A DNA stretch of 64,000 bases from Erythrobacter sp. CCH5-A1 (GTDB lineage Bacteria > Pseudomonadota > Alphaproteobacteria > Sphingomonadales > Sphingomonadaceae), in NCBI RefSeq assembly GCF_001557115.1, contig NZ_LSKQ01000174.1, forward strand, positions 27,781 to 91,780, given 5' to 3'. Below the pieces are notes generated by a model, which saw only the letters and a program-made list of their open reading frames with translations, was not told the origin of the DNA and made no database searches. The position numbers and the translations under genes were made by a program. The first letter of the stretch is position 1; each line of letters begins with the position of its first letter. Positions 7,706 to 15,478 of the stretch are shown here, piece by piece.

Positions 7706-10030
7706 ATGGCATTCTGGCTCGCCCGCGAACGCCGCGCGCAGGAAAGCACCTTCATGCAGCGCTTCGATCCGCGCTTCTGGACGGTCAATTTCCCGCGGCC
7801 CGCGATGGCCTCGGTGATCACAACCGCTCCCGATGCGCTGAGGGTCGACGTCGAGCTGCACAATGCAGGAGAGATTGTCGGTCTGATCTGGGAGAGCGTC
7901 GACACCCTCGATCACCCGCTGCTCGCCTATGCCACCGATCGCGACTATCGTTACACGACGCTGAGCTTCCGCTGGCAATCGACCGGCGTCATCGCGCTTG
8001 ACCAGCCCAACGGGCCGACGCTGACGATCGAGGGCCGCAATGCCGCGGGCGAGCCCCGGGTCTGGTATGTCCGGCTCTGGAACTATGCCGAAGGCACGCC
8101 CGCCGATGCCCGGATCACCCTGCCCTTCTCTACGCTCCAGAGCGGCTATGGTCTGCCGGGCGGGCCGATCTTCGCGGGCGATATTGATCGCATGTTCATT
8201 TCTCTGGTGCCGCAGGGCTTTGTCGCGGGGAGCACGGCAGCGCTCCCGGCGCGGTTCAACGGATCGGTGAGCCTATCCGAAATCCGCGCTGACGGATCGC
8301 GGGCGATGCTCGAACTGGGTGACGTGCTCGTGCCGCCTCATGGAGAGCGCATCGCCACCGCCTATGACGATGCCTACAACCAGACCCCGGCGCGCCTGCT
8401 GCGCACGGTGACCGGCCTCGGCTACCGCGGGGACATCGTGCACTATGTCGGCATGAGCCACTTCATGCGGCTTGCCAGGCAAGCAGATGGCACACTCAAA
8501 GTCGATGCCGCCGGTGCCCTGTGCACCCCGGCGGCCGCATGGCATGACAATTTCTTCGCCGGGGCGAAGACGGCCGGGTTCGAGGTGATCACCTCGCTGT
8601 CCTACGAGCTGTTCGACAGCTACGCCCGGGATAAATGGAAGCAGCGCACCACCGGCGGCGCGCCGGCATTGACCGGATGGGTACCGCCGTCGAGCCTGCT
8701 CTCGCCCGCGAACAATGGGGTGCGCACATGGCTGGCGGGTGCCGCGGTCGGCTTCGTCGCGCTGCTCAAGGCGGCCGGCCAACCGGTGCGCTTCCAGATC
8801 GGCGAGCCTTGGTGGTGGGTGACGGCCAATCGCGAAATCTGCCTTTATGACGATGCCTCCAAGGCGGCGCTCGGCGGCAATCCCGTAGCGATCACCGACA
8901 TGGCCGCCCCGCTCGATGCTGCTGCGAAAGCGCTGCTTGATGCGGCGGGCGTGCTGCTCGCCCAGTCGACCGCTGCGCTGACGGCCGCGGTGCGCACGGC
9001 TGCGCAAGGCCCATCCGAAGTGATGCTGCTTGCCTTCACGCCGACGATCCTCGCCGCGAACATGCCCGAGCTGTACCGCGCCAATCTACCGGCCGCTTGG
9101 GCCTATCCCGCCTTCAATCGCCTGCAGCTGGAAGACTACGATTGGCTCACCTCGGGCGCCGACGCCGAGCGGCGCGCGGCTTACACATTCGTCAACTCCC
9201 GACTCGGCTACCCGCTCGCGGCGCAGGATTACCTTGCCGGCTTTGTTCTCGATCCGGCCAATGCCGAAACCTTCTGGACGCGCATCGATGCCGGGCTCGA
9301 CGAGGCCGCCACCCGGGGCATCGCCCGCCGCTATGTCTGGGCGCTGCCGCAGGTCAGCCGCGACGGCTACACCCGCCTCGCCCCTCCTCCGGAGCAAGCC
9401 ATGGACCCCTTCGACGACGTGCTTTATCCCTTCGCGCTCGGCCGGAGCGCATCAGTGGCGCCCGAATTCTCGACCTCGATCGCAGTGACCGCGTCCGGGC
9501 ACGAGAGGCGCAATTCGCTGTGGTCGGACGCGCGGCTGCATTTCGATGTCGGCCCGGGCATCCGCTCGGAGACCGAGCTTGCCGATCTGATCGCCTTCTT
9601 CCGCGCCCGCCGTGGCCCTGCCCGCGGCTTCCGGCTGATGGACCCGTTCGACAACAGTTCCAACGGGATGGCCGGCACGCCCACCCGGCTCGACCAGCTG
9701 CTGGGCATTGGCGACGGCGTGCGCGCGGATTTCCAGCTGGTGAAGCTCTACGGCGGCGGCACGCAGCCGCAAGTACGCGCCATCACCCGCCCGCGGGCCG
9801 ATACGTTGGTGGTCAGCGTAGGCGGCGTCGCCACCACCGCCTGGACGCTCGGCGAGAAAGGCATGCTCCGCTTCGCCGCCGCCCCCGCCGCCGGCGCCGA
9901 GGTGCGCGCGGGTTTCCGCTTCGACGTGCCGGTGCGCTTTGCCGAGGACCGGCTCGACGTATCGGCAATCAATTTCGCCGCCGGTGAAGCCCCCTCGGTC
10001 CCGCTCATCGAGATCAGGGAGACGGCCTGA
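7706..10030 (+). CDS. Distal tail protein (DUF2460, gp12-like) fused to a large N-terminal region
   Basis: A 774-residue protein. The C-terminal part, from about residue 566 (MDPFDDVLYPFALGRSASVAPEFSTS), is a complete DUF2460 domain: GFRLMDPFDNSS, then FQLVKLYGG, ending DVPVRFAEDRLDVSAI. This is the distal tail ring, about 210 residues in Rhodobacter. The extra N-terminal 560 residues look like a beta-rich module (1-210) followed by an alpha/beta region with IVHYVGMSHFMRLA, AAWHDNFFAGAKTAGFEVITSLSYELFD and FQIGEPWWWVT, reminiscent of a glycosidase-type TIM barrel. That fold is inferred by eye, not tested. The 3' end abuts the DUF2163 gene with a one-base overlap (TGATG). Confidence 0.88.
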   Translation: MAFWLARERRAQESTFMQRFDPRFWTVNFPRPAMASVITTAPDALRVDVELHNAGEIVGLIWESVDTLDHPLLAYATDRDYRYTTLSFRWQSTGVIALDQPNGPTLTIEGRNAAGEPRVWYVRLWNYAEGTPADARITLPFSTLQSGYGLPGGPIFAGDIDRMFISLVPQGFVAGSTAALPARFNGSVSLSEIRADGSRAMLELGDVLVPPHGERIATAYDDAYNQTPARLLRTVTGLGYRGDIVHYVGMSHFMRLARQADGTLKVDAAGALCTPAAAWHDNFFAGAKTAGFEVITSLSYELFDSYARDKWKQRTTGGAPALTGWVPPSSLLSPANNGVRTWLAGAAVGFVALLKAAGQPVRFQIGEPWWWVTANREICLYDDASKAALGGNPVAITDMAAPLDAAAKALLDAAGVLLAQSTAALTAAVRTAAQGPSEVMLLAFTPTILAANMPELYRANLPAAWAYPAFNRLQLEDYDWLTSGADAERRAAYTFVNSRLGYPLAAQDYLAGFVLDPANAETFWTRIDAGLDEAATRGIARRYVWALPQVSRDGYTRLAPPPEQAMDPFDDVLYPFALGRSASVAPEFSTSIAVTASGHERRNSLWSDARLHFDVGPGIRSETELADLIAFFRARRGPARGFRLMDPFDNSSNGMAGTPTRLDQLLGIGDGVRADFQLVKLYGGGTQPQVRAITRPRADTLVVSVGGVATTAWTLGEKGMLRFAAAPAAGAEVRAGFRFDVPVRFAEDRLDVSAINFAAGEAPSVPLIEIRETA

Positions 10031-10842
10031 TGCCGCGCGTGTTCTTCGACCGCGAGCTCGATACGGTGGCAACCTTCTGGCGCATCTACCGGCGCGATGG
10101 CAGCACGCTCGCCTTCACCAGCCACGATCGCGATCTCACCTTCGGCGGCATCCGCCATCTCGCCGCCCCCGGCATGATCCCCGCCGCGATCCGCCTTACC
10201 GCCGAACTGGCGAATGACAGCGCGGAAGTGCAGGGAGCGCTCAATCACGATTCGATCCGCGAGAGCGAGCTGGCCGCCGGGCTGTTCGACGATGCCGCGA
10301 TCGAGATCGGCGCTGTCGACTGGGCAGCGCTAGAGCACCACACCCTCTACACCGGGCAGATCGGCCGGATCGAGGACGACGAGGTGCAATTCTCCGCCGA
10401 GCTGCGTTCGAACAAGAGCTTGCTCGAACAGGATCTTGTGCCGCGCACCTCGCCGACCTGCCGGGCCGAATTCTGCGGGCCCGGATGCGGGCTTTCGGCG
10501 GTGCGCTTCACCTCGCAGCCGGAACTGGCAGAGATCGATCTGGAAGGGAATCGCGTGCGCTTTGCCGGGGTCGACGGGGAGGCCCATGTCGATGGCCGGC
10601 TGCGATTCATGGCGGGTCCGCAGACCGGCGTGGCCTTCGGCGTGATCGACGCCGACGGCGAGTGGCTGGTGCTCGACAGGCCACTGGTCGAGGGTACCTT
10701 GCCCGGCACCTTGGCGGAACTGCGCGAGGGCTGCGATCACACCATTGCCACCTGCTCGGACCGTTTCGGCAATGCCGCCAACTTCCGGGGCGAGCCGTTT
10801 CTGCCGGGGAACGACCTTCTGGCCCGCTACGGTCAGTCGTGA
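10030..10842 (+). CDS. Tail hub protein, DUF2163 (gp13-like)
   Basis: A 270-residue DUF2163 protein that should form the trimeric hub under the distal tail ring. It shows the family's cysteine set: TCRAEFCGPGCGLS near residue 150 and EGCDHTIATCSDRFGNAANFRGEPFLPG at the C-terminus. In the Rhodobacter GTA the hub binds an iron-sulfur cluster, and these cysteines are the likely ligands here. It overlaps the gp12 stop by one base and the NlpC/P60 gene start by four. Confidence 0.93.
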   Translation: MPRVFFDRELDTVATFWRIYRRDGSTLAFTSHDRDLTFGGIRHLAAPGMIPAAIRLTAELANDSAEVQGALNHDSIRESELAAGLFDDAAIEIGAVDWAALEHHTLYTGQIGRIEDDEVQFSAELRSNKSLLEQDLVPRTSPTCRAEFCGPGCGLSAVRFTSQPELAEIDLEGNRVRFAGVDGEAHVDGRLRFMAGPQTGVAFGVIDADGEWLVLDRPLVEGTLPGTLAELREGCDHTIATCSDRFGNAANFRGEPFLPGNDLLARYGQS

Positions 10843-11258
10843 GCCCGAACGGCAGCGCCGTGGCCGAGGCCGCCCTCGGCCTTGTCGGTTGCCGGTTCCG
10901 TCTGCACGGGCGTGATCCGGCCACCGGGCTCGACTGCATCGGGCTGGTTGATACCGCTCTGGCCGCTGCCGGCGTGCGGACGGTGACACCGCAGGGCTAC
11001 GGGCTGCGGAACATCGCGATCGATGGCTGGCTCCCCCTGGCCATGCAATCGGGCCTCGTCGCGGCGGGCAGGCCGATCCGCGCGGGCGACGTCCTGCTCC
11101 TCGCCCTCGGCTATGCGCAGCACCATCTGGTGATCGCCATCGACGCGGGCAGCGTCGTTCACGCCCATGCCGGCCTGCGACGCGTGGTCAGGCAGCCGCG
11201 CGAGCCCGCCTGGCAGATCGAGGCCGCATGGCGCCTCGCTTCCTCTTGCGAAAGCTAA
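10839..11258 (+). CDS. NlpC/P60 cell-wall peptidase (gp14-like)
   Basis: A 139-residue NlpC/P60 peptidase. The catalytic cysteine is in ATGLDCIGLVD and the histidine in YAQHHLVIAIDAG, with a following VVHAHAG strand. It should open peptidoglycan during delivery of DNA into the recipient. It begins with GTG overlapping the DUF2163 stop. Proteins of this position belong to the baseplate in the Rhodobacter GTA. The gene ends five bases before the start of the host-specificity gene. Confidence 0.92.
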   Translation: MSPNGSAVAEAALGLVGCRFRLHGRDPATGLDCIGLVDTALAAAGVRTVTPQGYGLRNIAIDGWLPLAMQSGLVAAGRPIRAGDVLLLALGYAQHHLVIAIDAGSVVHAHAGLRRVVRQPREPAWQIEAAWRLASSCES

Positions 11259-11262
11259 TCTG

Positions 11263-13446
11263 ATGGCAACCTTGCTCCTGACCACTCTCGGCAGCGCGAT
11301 CGGCGGGCCGCTTGGCGGCGCGCTCGGCGCTCTGGTGGGGCACCAGATCGACGCGCGCGTCTTCGGCCCCAAGGGGCGCGAGGGACCGCGGCTCAAGGAC
11401 CTGACGCTCAGCACCTCGAGCTATGGCCAGCCGATCCCGCGCCAGTTCGGGCGAATGCGCGTGGGCGGAACGGTGATCTGGTCAACCGATCTGATCGAGA
11501 GCAAGCAGAAGCAGAAGGGGCGCAAGGGCCAGCCCTCGACCACCGTCTATTCCTACTCGGCCTCCTTCGCCATCGCCCTGTCCAGCACGCCGATCGACCG
11601 TGTCGGGCGGATCTGGGCCGATGGCAACCTGCTGCGCGGCGCGCAGGAGGACTTGAAGGTCGGCGGCACCTTGCGGGTCTATCGCGGCTTCGGCGACGAT
11701 CCCGTCGACCCGCTGATCGCTGCCGCCAAGGGCGCCCTTGCACCCGCCTTCCGCGACTGCGCCTACGTCGTCTTCGAGAACCTCGAGCTGGGCGACTACG
11801 GCAACCGCATCCCGGCAATGAGCTTCGAGATCTTCGCCGATGGCGGCGACGAGACGGTCTCGCTCGCCCAGCTTGTGCCCGATGCGGTGCTGCCGCCGGC
11901 CGAACCCCCGCTCGCCGAGGCGCGCGGCTTTGCCGACGAGGGCGGCGCGCTTTCCTCAACGCTCGCAGCGATCGATCAGGTGATCCCGCTGGTGTGCACA
12001 TCCGGGCAGGAGGGGCTGACCATCGCCACGCGCGTGCAACCTGAAGGCGAGGTGATGACGCTCCCCGACCAGCTCGCCCGCGACGACCGCGATCGGGACG
12101 AAAGCAGGGTAAAGCAGCGCGCCGGCCTGCCCGCCCGGACCCCGGCCGCGCTGCGCTATTACGACGAGGAGCGCGACTACCAGACAGGCGTGCAACGGGC
12201 GAGCGGCAGCCGAAAGGCGGGCCGCGAACTGATGATCGATCTGCCCGCGACGCTCACCGCGAGCGGCGCGCGCCAGCTTGCCAATGACAATGCCAACCGT
12301 TCCCGCTGGCAGCACGAAACCGTCACCTGGCGGATCGGCGAGCTTGACCCGCGCCTGATCCCGGGCAGCATTGTCAGGCTGCCGGACACGCCCGGGTACT
12401 GGCTGCTGCGCAGCTGGGAATGGCTCGACCGCGGCGTTGCGCTCGAGCTTGAACGGCTCGCTCCCTCATGCGGCAGCGCGCGCGCGAGTGATCCTGGCGA
12501 GAACCTCGCGCCGGTCGATCTGCCCATCCCGGCGACCAGCCTTGCTGCCTTCGAAATGCCGCCCGAAGCCGGCACCAACCCCGCCCAGCCGCTGATCTTC
12601 GCTGCCGCATCGGCCGCCAACAGCGCGTGGCGGGGGGCCGCGCTCTACGCCCTGCAGGGCACCGCCCTCGTCGAGCTCGGCACGACCGGCATCCGGCGGG
12701 CCGTGACGGGCACGCTCGACGCGCCGCTTGCGGCATCGCGCGCACTTCTGCTCGAGCCCGCCGCGGAAGCGGTGGTGGCGCTGGTCGCGGACGATCTCGA
12801 TCTGCTCGACACGGATCGCGACGGTATTGCGTCAGGCGCAAACCGGATGCTGATCGGGGGTGAGCTTGTGCAATTCCTGCGCGCTGAGCCGCTGGGCGGC
12901 GGGCGCTGGCGGCTCACCGGGCTGCTGCGCGGGCGTGGTGGCACCGAGCCTGCTGCCGCGCTCGGCCACGCTGTTGGCACTGCGACGATCCTTGTCGACG
13001 ACAGCCTGATCCCGATCGATCCGGTGCCGGTTCCCCCGCTCGCCACCTCGCGCATCGCGGCCATGTCCACGGGAGATGCCGAGACAGTGATCGCACCGCT
13101 CGCCAACGCGGGCCTTTCGCGGCGCCCGCTGTGCCCCGTCCACCCTCGTACGCAGCGGGCCACAAGCGGGACGACAACCTGGCGCTGGACCCGCCGTGCG
13201 CGCGGACAGTATCGCTGGGAGGATAGCGTGGAGGTGCCCCTGGTCGAGGAGCGGGAAGCCTACCTCGTCGGTTTCGGGCCAGCCGGGGCGCCCCACGCCA
13301 TGTGGCAAACCGACTCCCCCTCGCTTGCGCTCACATCCGCCGAGCGCGCCAGCCTCATCGCCGCTCATGGCCCCGGTGCGCTGTGGGTCCGTCAGGTGGG
13401 CACCTTCGACCACTCCCCGCCGCTGCAACTCGCCGATTTGGCCTGA
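11263..13446 (+). CDS. Baseplate/host-specificity tail protein (gp15-like), short form
   Basis: A 727-residue protein in the g15 position. The N-terminus (MATLLLTTLGSAIGGPLGGALGALVGHQID) is the glycine-rich segment common to GTA gp15 proteins, followed by LSTSSYGQPIPRQFGRMRVGGTVIWST and a tip-protein region (ESRVKQRAG to WLDRGVALELERLAP). Near residue 530 there is LLEPAAEAVVALVADD, then RANRMLIGGELVQFLRAEPLGGGRWRLTGLLRGRGGTE with its conserved W-R-L block. The Rhodobacter protein is about 1,300 residues and contains a TIM-barrel domain; that stretch appears absent here, while gp12 has gained a barrel-like region. Start 11263 is chosen on family N-terminus. Confidence 0.9.
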   Translation: MATLLLTTLGSAIGGPLGGALGALVGHQIDARVFGPKGREGPRLKDLTLSTSSYGQPIPRQFGRMRVGGTVIWSTDLIESKQKQKGRKGQPSTTVYSYSASFAIALSSTPIDRVGRIWADGNLLRGAQEDLKVGGTLRVYRGFGDDPVDPLIAAAKGALAPAFRDCAYVVFENLELGDYGNRIPAMSFEIFADGGDETVSLAQLVPDAVLPPAEPPLAEARGFADEGGALSSTLAAIDQVIPLVCTSGQEGLTIATRVQPEGEVMTLPDQLARDDRDRDESRVKQRAGLPARTPAALRYYDEERDYQTGVQRASGSRKAGRELMIDLPATLTASGARQLANDNANRSRWQHETVTWRIGELDPRLIPGSIVRLPDTPGYWLLRSWEWLDRGVALELERLAPSCGSARASDPGENLAPVDLPIPATSLAAFEMPPEAGTNPAQPLIFAAASAANSAWRGAALYALQGTALVELGTTGIRRAVTGTLDAPLAASRALLLEPAAEAVVALVADDLDLLDTDRDGIASGANRMLIGGELVQFLRAEPLGGGRWRLTGLLRGRGGTEPAAALGHAVGTATILVDDSLIPIDPVPVPPLATSRIAAMSTGDAETVIAPLANAGLSRRPLCPVHPRTQRATSGTTTWRWTRRARGQYRWEDSVEVPLVEEREAYLVGFGPAGAPHAMWQTDSPSLALTSAERASLIAAHGPGALWVRQVGTFDHSPPLQLADLA

Positions 13447-13472
13447 CCTGATCTGACGCCCAGGAGACTTGA

Positions 13473-13937
13473 ATGTCCGACCCGATCGCCCTTGCCAGTT
13501 CGACGCCCGCGCTTGGCCTTCCGCTTCTGTTCGCCGGACAGGCGCAAAAGGAGTTCTTCGTCAACGAGGCACTGAGCCTGCTCGACGCGCTCCACGCTCG
13601 CGCAGTGACAGCCTCGCAGTCTGCCCCGCCCGCCAGCGCGGAGGATGGCGCGTGTTATCGGGTCACGTCCCCTGCTACGGCCGCGTGGACCGGCAAGGAA
13701 GATCGGCTTGCTGTCCTGGTCGCAGGAGAGTGGCACTTCATTGCGCCGGCAAATGGGATGTTGGTGTTCGACCGGGCCGTCACCGCGTTTGTCATTTATC
13801 GGTCGCATTGGCATTCGGCCTCGGTCGTGGCCGTCCCGGCGGGCGGAACGGTGGTCGATGCCGAGGCGCGGGCCGCCATCGCGGCCGTGATCACGTCCCT
13901 TACGACGATGGGATTCCTCGCCCCGCCCACGCCATAA
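13473..13937 (+). CDS. DUF2793 protein at the end of the GTA cluster
   Basis: A 154-residue DUF2793 protein. It shows the family pattern LGLPLLFAGQAQKEFFVNEALSLLDALH near the N-terminus, then GACYRVTSPATAAWTGKEDRLAVLVAGEWHFIAP and FDRAVTAFVIYRSHWHS. The family is found next to phage and GTA tail genes in sphingomonads and is thought to be a tail-tip or fibre-associated component; no activity is known. A strong ribosome site (AGGAGA) precedes the ATG. It is separated from gp15 by 26 bases, so is likely co-transcribed as the last gene of the cluster. Confidence 0.85.
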   Translation: MSDPIALASSTPALGLPLLFAGQAQKEFFVNEALSLLDALHARAVTASQSAPPASAEDGACYRVTSPATAAWTGKEDRLAVLVAGEWHFIAPANGMLVFDRAVTAFVIYRSHWHSASVVAVPAGGTVVDAEARAAIAAVITSLTTMGFLAPPTP

Positions 13938-14106
13938 GGCGCGCGAATGGCGGATTACCGCGCATTTTGCGGCAATATTTTTATGCCCACCCCCTTTTCA
14001 GCGACATTCTTGCAACACCCAAAGGGCAATGTCTGCTTGCCTCGCGTGGGGGGAAAAGATAGAGACAGCCCGTGCCTCAAGTCTAACGCAAAGGGGAATT
14101 TTGGAA

Positions 14107-15210
14107 ATGCGCAAACTCGTCATTGGAATGGCGATGGCCTCGACCGCGCTGACCACGCCCGCCATGGCCCGCGACGGTCAGTGGTATATTCAGGGTGATG
14201 GCGGCGTGATGATCGTCCAGGACCAATCTCTCGATGTCAACGGCGTCGCTGACAACGCGAAGGCCGATTATGACACCGGCTACGATTTTGGCGGGCTTGT
14301 CGGCTATGACTTCGGCGGCTTCCGCCTCGAAGCTGAAGCCAGCTACCGCGCAGCCGACCTCACGCAAGTCGTTGCTGGCAATCAGGGCCTTGCGCTCAAC
14401 CCTTCCGCAGGTGCCCCGGGCGGTTTCACCCGCTTCACCGGTACCCGCGATGCGCTGGGTGAGGTCAACGCTCTCAGCTTCATGCTGAACGGCCTCGTCG
14501 ATTTCGGCGATGATGACAGCCTGCAGGGCTTTGTCGGTGGCGGTGTGGGCGTGGCCCGCGTCGATCTGGACGGCCGCGTCAACTCGAACGGTCCGGGCGT
14601 CTGGAACGATTCGGACACCGGCTTTGCCTGGCAGCTGCTCGCCGGCGTTCGCGCGCCGCTCAGCGACTCCTGGGACGTTGGTCTGAAGTATCGCTACTTC
14701 CGCGCCGAAGACGTGAACCTGGTCGACGCCCTCGGCCGCACGCTCGACACCAAGATGACCTCGCACTCGCTGCTCGGTTCGATCACCTACAACTTCGGTG
14801 GTGAAGAGCCGGTCGTCGCCCCGGCCGCGGTGACTCCGCCGCCGCCGCCCAAGGCGCCGTGCAACACGGGTCCGTACATCGTGTTCTTCGACTTCGATAA
14901 GTCGGACATCACCTCGGAAGCCGCCGGCATCCTCAACAGCGCCGTCACCGCCTATGCCAACTGCGGCACGGCGAGCGTGATGCTGGCCGGTCACACCGAC
15001 CGTTCGGGCAGCACCAAGTACAACGAAGGCCTGGCCGATCGTCGCAACAAGGCGGTTACTGCCTACCTGACCGGTCGCGGCATCCCTGCCGCCCGCATCA
15101 CCGGCCAGTCGTTCGGCGAAACCAAGCCGCGCGTCCCGACCGCCGACGGTGTGCGCGAAGCGCAGAACCGCCGCGTGGAAGTGACCTACGGTCCGGGCTC
15201 GGGCATGTAA
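14107..15210 (+). CDS. OmpA-family outer-membrane protein
   Basis: A 367-residue protein with a Sec signal (MRKLVIGMAMASTALTTPAMA, cut before RDG). The first part is an eight-stranded beta-barrel of the OmpA/Omp25 type (QGDGGVMIV; YDFGGLVGYDFGGFRLEAEASYR; ADLTQ...; KYRYFRAEDVN; SLLGSITYNFGG). A proline linker (TPPPPPKAPC) leads to the OmpA C-terminal peptidoglycan-binding domain, including VFFDFDKSDIT and LAGHTDRSGSTKYNEGLADRR. The start at 14107 is chosen because the signal peptide begins there. It anchors outer membrane to cell wall. It is transcribed separately from the GTA genes and ends at a terminator. Confidence 0.94.
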   Translation: MRKLVIGMAMASTALTTPAMARDGQWYIQGDGGVMIVQDQSLDVNGVADNAKADYDTGYDFGGLVGYDFGGFRLEAEASYRAADLTQVVAGNQGLALNPSAGAPGGFTRFTGTRDALGEVNALSFMLNGLVDFGDDDSLQGFVGGGVGVARVDLDGRVNSNGPGVWNDSDTGFAWQLLAGVRAPLSDSWDVGLKYRYFRAEDVNLVDALGRTLDTKMTSHSLLGSITYNFGGEEPVVAPAAVTPPPPPKAPCNTGPYIVFFDFDKSDITSEAAGILNSAVTAYANCGTASVMLAGHTDRSGSTKYNEGLADRRNKAVTAYLTGRGIPAARITGQSFGETKPRVPTADGVREAQNRRVEVTYGPGSGM

Positions 15211-15236
15211 GTCCAGGTTCCCATGGAACACGAAGA

Positions 15237-15264
15237 GGGGCCGGAGCTATCCGGCCCCTTTTTT
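15237..15264 (+). terminator. Intrinsic terminator of the OmpA-family gene
   Basis: GGGGCCGGA (15237-15245) pairs with TCCGGCCCC (15250-15258) across a GCTA loop, followed by six T. It starts 27 bases after the stop codon. Confidence 0.93.
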
Positions 15265-15357
15265 GTTGCCCTATGCCAGACTGGTCGCGCTATCCCATCC
15301 AGTCGGCCAGCTGATCGAGCAGCCCGGCGGCACTTTGACACCATCGATAAAAGCACG

Positions 15358-15404
15358 AAGAGCGCGCCGCAGCCGGGCATATGCCCGTGCTGCGGCGCGC
15401 TCTT
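15358..15404. terminator. Long near-perfect inverted repeat between convergent genes
   Basis: A 16-bp outer arm (15358-15373, AAGAGCGCGCCGCAGC) pairs perfectly with 15389-15404, enclosing a second 14-base palindrome CGGGCATATGCCCG (15374-15387) with one unpaired T. It ends in TCTTTT on the + strand and reads out through CTTCGTGCTTTT on the - strand, so it may work as a bidirectional terminator between the ompA-type gene and the MFS gene. It is much longer than a typical terminator. Confidence 0.7.
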
Positions 15405-15478
15405 TTGCGTTAGTGCGTGACCCGGACCTGGAGCGCGACCGGGCTTGAGCCTCTAGAAGGTCGCCGCCTTGGCGTCGC

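Noticed and set aside
1..13937. Complete prophage
   Set aside because: No integrase, repressor, lysis genes or att sites in the window and GTA gene order; a remnant phage is possible but less likely.
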